Assembly (NCBI RefSeq): GCF_964204865.1
Contig: NC_135252.1
Coordinates: 10,437,383 to 10,501,382 of the forward strand
Reading direction: 5' to 3'
Origin: Styela clava
Lineage: Eukaryota; Chordata; Ascidiacea; Stolidobranchia; Styelidae
Length of the DNA: 64,000 nt
The position numbers were made by a program, and so were the translations under genes. Below are positions 14,901-26,300 of the stretch, piece by piece. The first letter of the stretch is position 1. Every line of letters begins with the position of its first letter. The notes beneath the pieces were generated by a model. The model worked only from the letters and a program-made list of their open reading frames with translations, made no database searches and was not told the origin of the DNA.

Positions 14901-14931
14901 CAACTTCAGGAAATCTGCTTATGAGCGGCAT
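8920..14931 (-). CDS. 4-coumarate-CoA ligase-like acyl-CoA synthetase B, peroxisomal (PTS1)
   Basis: Paralogue of the gene to its left, same superfamily and predicted reaction (ATP-dependent acyl-adenylate then acyl-CoA formation). Exons: 14830-14931, 14079-14286, 13734-13840, 13081-13153, 12248-12380, 11733-11895, 10997-11165, 10662-10759, 9931-10002, 9670-9825, 9397-9559, 8920-9044. They give 522 residues in one open frame. Exons 2-12 match gene A in length and phase exactly. Motifs are [12 protein letters not shown] (P-loop, about 182-193), [26 protein letters not shown] and TGKILRR (catalytic Lys507). The C-terminus KKSKL again ends in SKL, so peroxisomal import is likely. Introns carry mobile DNA: an hAT-like element at 12586-13003 and an inverted-repeat MITE at 13324-13551. 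Exon boundaries are predicted by eye. Confidence 0.93.
12586..13003. mobile_element. hAT-like non-autonomous element (MITE)
   Basis: The ends form a terminal inverted repeat: CAGGGGTTCCCAA at the left and the complement of CAGAGGTTCCCAA at the right. Flanking 8-mers TTCTAGAC (12578-12585) and TTTTAGAC (13004-13011) differ at one base, as expected for an aged 8-bp hAT target duplication. The ends are rich in GACCCC. No transposase frame is present. It lies in an intron of ligase gene B. Confidence 0.8.
13324..13551. mobile_element. Long-inverted-repeat MITE with CCAAGATGGCGGACAC-type end, copy 1
   Basis: Left arm begins GCTCGTGTAGTATGTGAACC and continues to a GACGGACACC block; the right arm carries the complement (GTGTCCGCCATCTTGG near 13519-13534) and ends ...CGGGAGC. 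Inner arms also pair (GTATGTGTATCAGGTTAG against CCTAACATGGTACACATAC). A near relative lies at about 20124-20360 in ligase gene C and a partial one at about 44100-44200. It is non-coding. Exact termini are uncertain by a few bases. Confidence 0.75.
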
Positions 14932-16896
14932 TTTGGTATCAAGACTTCGTTTCTATCGCCTTGAAAATTGAATTAGGAAATTAGCTTGTTGTTTGAACTA
15001 ATAACAGCTGTTTAAAGCACTTGTGTGACACGAAAATGTTCCTTCCGTATGTAATTCTTAAATATTTTTGACTATGTCTGTTATTGACGCATGCTCGAAA
15101 CTTGAATCTGACTTTGAGATATTGTATGTGATCACGAGTAACGTAAAATACGTTACACAAGATGTAATATTCTTCCGATATAATTATGTAAATCTAACTA
15201 CACTCTCTGCCTTTCAAATCTGAATGCGCACTGCAATTTCGTGAACCAGGTATATATAAAGTGAATGTTGATAATGGATGACTTCATTACAATACATACA
15301 TCACAGATAGAACGTCAAAATCCCGCTGCTATGAATGGATATCTAGAATAACCATGGCGATGTCTTGAGGTATAATATACGTATAAGTCCGCTCATGAAT
15401 CCTGTTTAACTCTCAATTCTGACTCAAAACGTTATAGGTTAAGAGCCAATTGTCCCGCATTGCAAAATGACTGTGCGTGTCATATTAAACTATTGATTAG
15501 AACTTATCATGATGCACTTTACCTACCGACGCAGCTAAACTATAAGGTTCTGGAATGTAAATACAACCTGAAATAACCGCACAGTCGCTACACGGATGGC
15601 AGGAGTATGTTCGATAAACCGTTAACGGCTTTCATAGGCAAATAAATTAATCATTGACTTATTGGTATGTAAAATGACCAAAGGCCCATCATAAGCTGTA
15701 TTGATCCCATATCAACTTCACACATATGCCATGGATGGCCGCCTAGGGCCCTAGAAGCAAGTCATCGCTGAAAGCTTCTTTTTGCACAAACCAATCTCAT
15801 TAACCTGCATACAAGAATATTCAATCCAGTCAGCAAATGTTGGCTAATTATAGGTATTCGTAGATAAAGTAAATGCAAGTGCATGCCGTTAACGTATGTA
15901 TCAGAGCACGAAATTATAATTTTGAACTGAGTGGGTGTATGATTGTTTATGTATCTTTCAATGTTTCCGTATGACAAGCATGAAATACAATACGCATGAA
16001 TGGAACGCAGTCGAAGAATAAATACTAAATACGCAGTTTTTTCTTGCTGCCATGATCGCGTTTCCTTTCCATTGACGCATCCTGGTAACAGTCTATCTAA
16101 AACTACATAAGGTAATAAAAAGCTTTGGATAATAGAGTGAATGTATATATAATGTCTTCTGCCTTGAGAAGTATGAAAAATCAAAAGTAATAAGGTGTAT
16201 ATAAACTTAAAAGATAGTAGTTTACACACACAGACAAGAAAATGAATTTTTAGTCGCTTACAAAGATTTCAAAATTGTTAAAATATTGCATACGCAAGAA
16301 TCAATAATATATTCCAATAAAAGTACTTAGGCTCCAAAATAGGCTCCAAAAGTTCATTTTGATTTATTTCATTTTAATGAGCACATATTTCTGCAATGCA
16401 AATAGGTAAATCAGAGACAAATTTTCGCCTGTTTTGCCATGTAAGTCGGGTCGAGATATATAGCAGCTATGAAGCTAAATACCATTCAAAAATTCCGGCA
16501 ATGTACATATTTACAATGAGCTATCAAAGGTTTACCAACAGTTAATGCAGTTTGATACTGATGTCAGATGCAATTCAACAATTCGTTAATAATTTACCCG
16601 GCATACACTACTGAATATGATCAGTAAAATGAGGAACATCTATATAGAACTGAGAGAACGAGACTTAATATTTGCTACGGCTAGCACCGACCAATGCTAG
16701 ATTAGGTCCACTGTCAACCTGCCATGTTTGTCTAGAGTTTATACGATCTGAGCTACCAGAAGCTTCATTTTGAATTACTAAACTATCTTAATAAAACTGA
16801 ATATTAAAACTAGCAGTGTAGCTGGTTTTCTGAAATAATTATAAACAGGAATAGTCTGATTCTATGTGGAAAAGAAAGAAGAGTGTTGAAAGCACG
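14932..16896. other. Head-to-head intergenic region between ligase genes B and C
   Basis: The start codons of gene B (minus, 14931) and gene C (plus, 16897) face each other across about 2 kb, so both promoters should lie here. A TATA-like TATATAAAG is seen near 15252, too far from either start codon to assign without a transcript start. A 155-codon open frame at 15762-16229 (minus) begins with GTG and shows no recognisable domain; I do not call it a gene. Confidence 0.6.
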
Positions 16897-19800
16897 ATGC
16901 CGATAGAAAGTCGATATTCCGAAGTCGTAATTCCCGATATTTCTTTTTCTGATTACATTTTCAAATCTTTGCGTCGCTATGGAAATAGAGTCGCAATTGT
17001 AAGTAATATTCAGAGATATATTTGGATAAGTAGAACTTCAATGCACCTACGAATTCGAGCAAGATTTAAATTGATAGCGTCCAATTTCATTTGCCGTTTC
17101 TTGATTGCCGAGATTCGTCGAAATAGCGAGTTGAGAGTCAATTTTTCTTCACTTAGGTATAGTGCTGACTGCTGACATTGTTCACTTCTAACTATAAGCG
17201 GTTCTGAGGTGACAGTGGTGAATGCTAGCTACTCACACATTCGGATCTACTATAATTATTAACGTCAATTTTCTCTCTTATTCCCATAAAATGTATTAGG
17301 CCACCAGTGTGGTATTTCAAAATAAAGCGTAACAATACTTTTTTGTAGATCGAGGCGGGCACAGGACGAAAACTAACATTTAAAGACATTGAAATCGAAG
17401 TGTTGAAGTGTGCAAGTGCGTTGTATAAGCATGGAGTAAGGAAAGGTGATATGGTGGCAACTTCGGCCTGGAACAGTCCGGAATATATCATCGTAATTTT
17501 GGCAGCTGCGGCTTGTGGCGCCACAATTACCACTTGCAATCCATTTTACACTGAAGGTAAACATGAGTTGAATCCAAAAATAATAAAGTAAAGTTATAGA
17601 ATTTTTCACGTAAATAGCTTCGGCTGGCCGGACAGTGGCCCGCGGGCCGTATGTTGCATCCCTCTGCTGTAAAAAAATGATAATAAAGATAAGAGTATTA
17701 CATATATTCAAATTCGATTTTTCCCCAAATCTAATTATCACTAAGTTGTATTTTCAAGTAAGATATAATCAAAATATTCATTTATCAATAAAATATATTT
17801 TAATGAAATTAAATCATATTTTTAGATGAATTACGACATCAGTTGAGTGATTCTCAGCCTAAACTAGTCTTCACTGTAACAAGTTCGTACCAAAAAGTTA
17901 AAAACATTTCCTCGACGATATCATCAATTCAGGTAGTGTTCGACCGAATGATGCCATGAAGGTCAGATCTTTCATGGCTAATATAGCGTTGACGAAGTGA
18001 TTGCTTCCTGATTGTTTTGCATGTTCGTCGTCATTCAAGGTCAAACACGTTAGCAATTTCAATAACGCTTTTGGCAAGAAATTATGAAACTCAGTCTTCT
18101 TTTAAATTGTTGAGTTTTCCTGAGATATCATCCTTGTTTTGCTTTATCTATGACCATACAACTTACTTTACGAATCCTAAAAGGCTCTTTTCACAATGAA
18201 AATTACGTTTAATGAGAATATTTTGAACTCTTCCTCTTGCAGAAAATATGCAACTTGGGCAAACTCGATGGGGCAGAAACTTATGAAGATCTTGTCAAGA
18301 ATGAAGATGGAAAAGGTAAATTGCTACATTCCTTTGTAACACAATCACAATAATTCAGTTAGTGGTAATCTTCCTTACATCAATCTTATATTTATTCAAA
18401 TTGTTATTTTTATTCCAAGCTGAAATATGCAAATGTGACAAATACATTAACATGATTTTTCCTAACTCCGAGTTGATGTTGAAATTTATTTATTTGAAGT
18501 CGTTTGAAAACCCAAAAAGTATATTTTATTGTAACATATCATAAAATAGTAATATCCTATTACAATTAGAGCGCTTTCCTTTTCTAAAGCTAAGATAATA
18601 ATGAACTACAAACTGACTCCCATCATGTGAAACCGCAAGCAAAAGATCCAATTTTAAACTTCGACACATACTAAAATATGGATATTTGAAAAAAATTGTA
18701 AGGCTTCTTCCAAGTTTCTGAAACAAAATTACAAAATTATTTTCGAAAGATTCATTAAAATTAAATAATATTTTTTTTTTCAACAGATTTTCCAACTGAC
18801 ATCCAGATCGATCCGCGAGAAGATATATTGTTTTTGCCATACTCTAGTGGCACAACTGGGTTACCAAAAGGAGTTATGTTGACCCATCGAAATTTCGTTT
18901 CCAGCCTTGTCATCTTTAAGTAAGATATATTTCTTCTATATTTTAAAAACATTTTCACATTATCACAACATTATCCGCTCAACCATATTGCAACAATTCG
19001 GGAATAATCGAATCTACATCTGTGATGATTTATCAGACCCATTTGTATGAAAATTGATATAAAAGTGAAAGGCTGCACAACTTCATACAAAAAGACAATG
19101 TCATACAAAAATTATTAATTACTAAAAATAAATGAAGAATATTCATTCATCCACGGTATTCATTCGTTAATCATCTCTATAACAGGGTTAAAACAGGACT
19201 TAGTCTGGATTGCATCTATACCGTTTTACCAATATTTCACATGACTGGATTGCTGATAACATTTAAAGCCTTAGATCAGGGCCAAAAGCATCTGCTGGAC
19301 GTTCGATTTGATGTTGAAAAATTCTTGGCTAATATAGAAAAATACAAGGTAATCTAAAATATATGATGCCTTTATATTATATTTGTGCAGATAACTGTTG
19401 ATCAGTCAGCATCATATGTTTTGATAAACAAATATTTGAGTGCCTGATAAAACCATATGTCTTCAACTGAATTTAATTATTTTCTTTTTTAAATTTTGAA
19501 TGTGCATTTGAAAGGCTAATCAAAATGGGTACGGTCTGGCTTCCTCTAATGAACACCAACACTTGTACCATTCGTATACCGACCCTGAATGTGTTTGAAT
19601 GACTAGATCAGTGGTTCTCAATCTTTTTTCTTTTGTGGCCCATTTTTGTAGCCCAACAATTATTGTGGCCCATCAACCTTTTATTGTAAGGGGAAAATTA
19701 CAAGAAAAATCAAGATCTTTCTGCAAAAATGAACACTCGAAACGTTTATAAATAAACTGGGAATTACCTCTCAGTAGCAGAAAACAGCGTCGTTGATTGC

Positions 19801-22800
19801 TGCTACAATCTATTGTGACATAAATAAAACTAGCAATTTTTAATAGTTCTGTGGCCCACCTCAAAATATTACTGTGGCCCAGCAATGGGCCATGGCCCAC
19901 TGGTTGAGAACCAGTGGACTAGATTAATTAATTTTATGTTACAGGTAACATCGTTTATGAGCGTTCCTCCTATGCTCATGAAGATAGTGAAATCTTCTCT
20001 CATAAGCAAATATGATTTGTCATCTTTGCGAAACGTTGGTTGTGGTGCTGCTCCATTGCCAATGGACGTGGGCGAATCGGCTAAGAAAAAATTGAACTGC
20101 AATCTTAGCCAGGGTAAATATATGGTATTTCTGTAGTATGTGAACCAAGATGGCGGACACGGGAATGTAGTATGTGTACCAGGTTAGGGTTAGGACATAA
20201 TTTTATTCCAATTTTTCTTATTTTAGTTCTATTGCGAGTTTGGGGAGTAACCAAGAGACTCTCGTACTATTTGTACCTGAAATTATGGCCTAACCCTAAC
20301 CTGCTACACATACTACAATCCGGTGTCCGCCATCTTGGTTCACATACTTCGGGAGTACCAAATATATACCTTCATAAAGCTGATGAAAGCTTTACGAGAT
20401 CAATAGAATAAGTATATTTAACAATATCAAAGTGGATGTAATTGTTTTTTGATTATTTATTGTAAATAATGTTTGGTAAAGAATGTGACATTTGCTCTGT
20501 AAGTCAATCATCACATGCAACTAAAAGTATGAGAGTGAGCTCGCACTTGACATAGGTTCTGAACTACGGGTTAATTTATTGTACCTTATGCTGAAGCAGT
20601 TGGGACAAAAACTTTCTCTTTGTTCAGTGTGCAATCACTTTATCTTTTACGTATTGTCATCAAATTATTACTAGTCTCTTTTTTGTTGCTGTTGTTAATT
20701 TTGCTAATTTGAAAACGTTTGCTATACCAAGTTACAATTTAGCTTTGGTTTTCATATATTAGAGGATTGTTTCATTATTTGTTTTCATATTCCGCACACT
20801 TTCTTTTTAAATATGAAGTTGGAATTGTTTGAATGACAACTCAACAAAACGGAGGATTAGCGATAATATATTGAATGCTAATATATATATTCTGAAGTTT
20901 CCATTGTGTTTAATATTTTACTTTCGACTGCAATGAGTATTATGCGCATACCAACTTGATCTTTCATAACAGGTTGGGGTCTGACGGAGGCTGTACCAGT
21001 TGTGATGACTCATGCATCTTATAGCCCGGTGAATTCAGTTGGAATCGTGTGTGCTAACACGCAACTCAAAGTATATTATTTATTGGTTGTTGTTGTTATT
21101 TCTTGGATAAATATCACTTTTATCATTTGTCGATAGATCGATTGTTTTCACATCCTACCTTTAAAATTCATCTACAATTTTATTGTTCTTTTCGATGAAC
21201 TTTTTTTGGGCTCTTCGATGACTTTATCTTCAATTTAGTTTTTCAAATTGCTTCAAGAAGGGCGTATCGTGGTGTGTGTACATTGGAAACAAAAAGTGGT
21301 CATGTGACTAATTATATAAAGTTTTTACCACACTTCACTATAATATTAATAAATAAATGGACTTTCACTACGTGAATGAGGTAATCAATTCTAGGATTAG
21401 AACAAATTGATAAATTCAAATCTTAAATTATTGCCTTTTATCAAAGCTATGTTGCTCTTTCATGAAAAAAATAATTAAATAGCTTTTTTAAAACACTTTG
21501 TTGTGTATGTTACGAGATGGAATTTTTATTAAATCATATAAAACATCACTTACAGGTAATCGACGTTATTACTGGAAAAGAACTTGGACAAAATGAACAT
21601 GGGGAACTGTGCGTGAAAGGGCCTCAGGTATGTCTAAAATCTGAGTCTATTCAGCGGCTATTTGCTCGAAAACTTGCATTAAAATTAGGAATGATGACAT
21701 ACACTTCATCTGTAATAATTATGCATTTTTATTTTAACGTTTTCTTTGTACGATGAGTTTAATTCGGATTTAATTCTTTTTTTATTTGATTTTTTTCATT
21801 TCAGTATTTTATGGTATTGACGTTGACGACGTGGACAGTAATTATTGTACTATTAATACCATTGTAAAGTTTAAAAAACATTTTTCTGAGATAATTTTTG
21901 GAATTTTCGTATGTTTACAAACAATTTGTTTGGCAATTGCAGTTTATTGTTACTGAAACCATTTAAATATCAGTAACATTAGCGCACAAAGTGCCTCATA
22001 CATAGTTATATTGATCAAATTACCAAAATTGTCATTACCTAGAAATAATAACATTGTATTGTTACATCTCAACTTATTAAAACGAATTTTGCAATTTGAT
22101 TTATATCAATTATCCGTACTTATGAGACGACTGTAAGCAAACTATTATATTAACCATTCACATGTCAAAATAGTGACATCTTTACCGACTTTTTGAATAC
22201 TGACTTTTTGTCTATAATAAGCAGGGCCGGATCATGTCTTTTAGAGGCCCTGAGCACTTGAGACTTTAGTGCCCTATAAATAAAAATAAGCAAACATTTT
22301 TATCATCCCGACAAATATTGAAATTTGGATCGTCTGACCAACTCAGATAATTTTATTAAACACCGATGCACTATTGAAAATTCGTTTAAGAAAATTTCTA
22401 TGGTAAACCCTCAAATTAATTAGGATTGTGTAATTCTACAATTCGACGTTTAGGTCATGAAAGGATATTTCAAGAACCCATCATCAACTGCTGATACAAT
22501 TGATGCGGATGGATGGCTTCATACTGGGGATGTCGGGTACTATGATGACAATGAATTGATTTATATTATTGATCGCATTAAAGAACTGATCAAATATAAA
22601 GGATTTCAGGTGAAACATGTATATTATATATAACAGATAAAATATAATAAATTCAGCTTTCAATTTATAAAAATCGGGCATCTAAAAGCCATTCGTCAAC
22701 TGAAATTCTTTTACAAAAAATTTGTTTTCAAACTGACATTGTTGGCAAAAAATGTAAATTTCATTTTGTATACAGGTTGCCCCTGCTGAATTAGAAGCGA

Positions 22801-23357
22801 CACTAGTTGCCCATCCTAAAATTTTCGAAGCAGTCGTTATTGGAGTTCCGGACCAAGAGGCAGGAGAACTTGCAAAAGCATTTGTTGTTCCAAAAGATCC
22901 GAGTTTAACAAAAGAGGAGATCCACGAATATGTAGCTGGTGAGAGCCTTTGCGATTCCGCATTTTTGCTCTTTACATTTGTGATTTAAATTTGATTACTA
23001 TATATTACGGCAACCATGCTATAGATTGGCAATGATAGTAATTCAGATTTGAAAAGTATCTTTTCGCCAACAATTCTTCACAAAACAATACTAGTATCTA
23101 TTCTAGAGTAATCGAGTTTGTAACAAATATCAGACATTTGAGCATTAAATGGGAACTTTTTTTATTCGCAGTTCTTTAACTTTTTTCGTCTATCGTGGAC
23201 GGTAATAAAAATGATTTTTTATTTACGTATTTTTAAAGGTAAATTGACAAAGTACAAGCACCTGCATGGTGGCATTGAATTTCGTGACAACATTGAAAAA
23301 ACTCCCAGTGGGAAACTATTGAGACGAAAACTACGTCAGAGCATTGCCAAAAACTGA
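16897..23357 (+). CDS. 4-coumarate-CoA ligase-like acyl-CoA synthetase C, no C-terminal SKL
   Basis: Third paralogue, opposite strand. Exons: 16897-16998, 17349-17556, 17826-17932, 18243-18315, 18787-18919, 19186-19348, 19945-20113, 20973-21070, 21556-21627, 22454-22609, 22776-22938, 23239-23357. They join to 520 residues; exons 2-11 have the same lengths and phases as genes A and B. Motifs are intact: [38 protein letters not shown], and SGKLLRR with the catalytic lysine at 507. The tail ends AKN rather than SKL, so the PTS1 seen in A and B is absent. I chose Met16897 because [13 protein letters not shown] aligns with both paralogues; an in-frame ATG at 16864 would add 11 basic residues. The active-site-region sequence IFHMTGLL also departs from the FHIYGL of A and B. 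An AATAAA at 23559-23564 fits the 3' end. Confidence 0.92.
19609..19916. mobile_element. hAT-like non-autonomous element with exact 8-bp target duplication
   Basis: It begins CAGTGGTTCTCAA and ends with a near-complement, TTGAGAACCAGTG. Exact flanking duplications GACTAGAT sit at 19601-19608 and 19917-19924. GTGGCCCA-type motifs recur inside. It sits in intron 6 of ligase gene C, and the exact duplication suggests a fairly recent insertion. No coding capacity. Confidence 0.9.
20124..20360. mobile_element. Long-inverted-repeat MITE with CCAAGATGGCGGACAC end, copy 2
   Basis: Left arm GTATGTGAACCAAGATGGCG (20136-20155) is the perfect complement of the right arm ending TTCACATAC at about 20346. 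Inner arms containing TAGGGTTAGG and CCTAACCCTAACC also pair. The whole element can fold into one hairpin. It is related to 13324-13551 and lies in intron 7 of ligase gene C. Confidence 0.82.
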
Positions 23358-26300
23358 TTATAGCAAGCTTCATGGGGTGAAAAGTATTATTTATAAATTC
23401 TCAGAAAAAAATGAGGCAATCCGTTATATCAAACTGCATTCTTTTATCATGCAATAACTAAATGTAGGGAGAAATACCTTTTAATTAATCCGAAATCCAT
23501 TTAATCTCTTTATGATTGAAATCCTTAGCGCATCAGTTTATTATGGTTTGTCGAATGGAATAAATTTATGTCGATCAGTTCGTCAGTTTGAATACAATTC
23601 TAAAGCTCATGTAAATTTGTTAGTAGAAATGCAAAAGAAAAAAAAGAATATGTTTTGGACACAGAGATAAGTATGTTCAAAAATAAAATATAAATTTGAT
23701 TACAGTATTTAGTAGAATAGAGAGGCAACAGACAGCAAAAGTTTAAAAGTAGTGGCTTTGAAAATAAGTTCCCGCGAAATCCTCTTATTTTCTTGTGGGT
23801 TAATAAATTTGAATTCAGTTCGATAATTCTATCCTGCGCCATTTTCTTTTGATTTCTTTCTATATTGAAGTTAGACTATCATTAAATTTCTATGCCACAT
23901 CACTGGTCGCATTTATAATATAAAAGTGATAATGCATAGAATTTCATAAGTTCTCATTTTCATAAAATATGTTTTACAATTTGTTACTTTCCGCCTAATT
24001 ATGATTATTGTTTGAAAAAATTTATGAAAATTTAATAATTTTTAAATAAAAATGGCATGATTCACAAAAATCTGATATTTTTAGTAGAGGAAACTTTTGA
24101 AGAAATTGAAGATTAGTGAAGTACTATTTAGTGCACAAGTTGACGTTCATGTAACAATTGTCGTTTTGCGCGGTTTCGTTACTATCATAAAGTAATATTC
24201 AGTTCACGAAAAGCGAAAGAGAATACAGTATAAAGAAGAAATCTTAAAATCCATCATTTTCCCAAAATTTTGACAAAAATTTCTTTTCGAAGATTTTCAG
24301 TAGTTAAATATGGAAGTATCCCTTAAAAAGGAATTGTTTTTACAGTTTACATTTTTTCGCATGGATAGTCTTGGCCCCACATTTTTTACACAGAGTGTTG
24401 CTGTTTGCTAAAAAGCTACGATTGGAGTAATTTTATTGAGAAAACCATGGGAAAAATTATTTCGTGATCTTCACAGAAAGTTGTGTCTAAAAATAAACTC
24501 AAATCTTTTGAAAACGTAGATGAGATGTATCTGTTGAATACAGTAAAGAATGTACATGACGTTGTAACAATGACAAGCAGATTATAAACAATTTAGTTGG
24601 GTTTTCGATGTGTAACAGTGATATATATTAAATAGACCACTTGGCATTATTCGATGACGATGTTTCGTTTTATACCTCTGTGAGGTTTTTCTTGACGCAT
24701 TTGTTAGAGATGATGAACCACAATGAGCTATTTGTGTATTATTCTGTTTTCACATGACACGTTTTGTCTGACTTTTACCTTTACTAAATAATAATTTCGC
24801 CATTTTGACGAAAACGTTTGAACTGCGGCAAAATAAACGATCATGGATATGGTTATAATTGAAAGTACATTTGACGCTGAAAATGAATAGCCTATACGGA
24901 TAATTAATAGTATTAGAGTCTATATGACGTTAAAAGTTGGCCTTATTGTGTAATTAGTATTTTGACCAATTAAAAGTGGCAATAAACATTTTCGTTTTTT
25001 TTCATTTATCCGTCACTTGTACGAGTTGAAACACTTACAAAATTTTAATGACTTATAATTTCAACCTCAAAACGGTTATTGTTGGGAGATTATTAACAGA
25101 TTCTTTCTCGTAATAATCAACAAAGGTTATTTTCGAAATGTCTATAAGAACCAGGCTCTTGAAATGAATTAATATTTCAAAGTACAGACAAAAATTATTA
25201 CGAGGCTTTAATTAAAATTTCTCTCATTTTAGAAATTCAGTGACTCATCTATAATGGGCAATTACAACGCTTTACGGACAATTTAAAACTTCTTTATATC
25301 GATTAAGAGATTATAGTTATTCACAACGATGTGATGAAATCTATCAACGTTTCTGCAATTTCAAAGAAATTTTAACCAGTACTCTTTGGTACGTCGCAAT
25401 TTGTGGTACCATTCATGTGAGCCAATTGTCACAGTTCTGCCGAATTTTAGTTAACTTGCCCATATTTATATCTGAATTATAGACATTTAGTTTTAGAGGT
25501 CAATATGGTTGTGTAACAGGCAGCATAAAATTTGAAGTAGAAAAGTTTATATTCAAATCAAAGATCTGAACAAGTCAAATTCTTTGTGTGAGCCAATTTA
25601 ATTTTAATTTAATTCAGATTAGGAGTAACGACGTAGGAACAATTTTAAGATTAATGCGGATAAATGGCACTTTTGAATAGCATAAGCATCTTTGTTACGT
25701 TATAAAAGAAATGAAAAATGACTATTTTTTGTCATTTTATAAGTGCTTACGATTGATCATTAATTTTTTATTTACAAACCAAAAGGTAATTTTATACATT
25801 GGATTGCATTTTGAAACAGTGGTATTATAGATAAGCATAGTATACAATAGAATGTTGTAGTGTATCAGCATTATTCATACCTAACTTGGAATAAAACTAA
25901 TATATATTTTTATATATTAATATTTTTTTAGTGTTAATAGTGTCTGTTGATTCGAACAAATCGATTTGTCTGAATATATGTTAGATGAGAGTGGGGTAAA
26001 TGTACTCGCTTTATTGCAATAAAGTATTTTTTATTCAATTTCTGCTTAATCTATATCAATTTTTCAAATAATATAGTGGATTTTAATGATGTGATATACA
26101 AGTGATATAGCCAATTTTTTTTATGTTGAATTATATTTTCTCTTCAACATTGTGACACTGTATGTGTACACGACATTAAAAGTGTAGGTTTACGTTCAGT
26201 GTGCGATAAAATACGGGGAAAGCAAAAATTTTGTTTTGCCTTTTTTTATATAAGTCAACAAGCGATATAGCAAAGTCTTTTTGTGTTGAATGATATTTTC

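Noticed and set aside
17225-17539. 104-codon minus-strand frame with apparent Ala-rich segment
   Set aside because: It is the antisense of exon 2 of ligase gene C, whose plus-strand reading matches the paralogues.
17600-17665. GGCCCGCGGGCCG segment like an hAT end
   Set aside because: Only a short fragment; no second end or target duplication found.
22220-22280. GCAGGGCCGGATCATG...GGCCCTGAGCA segment like a mobile-element end
   Set aside because: A single end only, with no partner or target duplication nearby.
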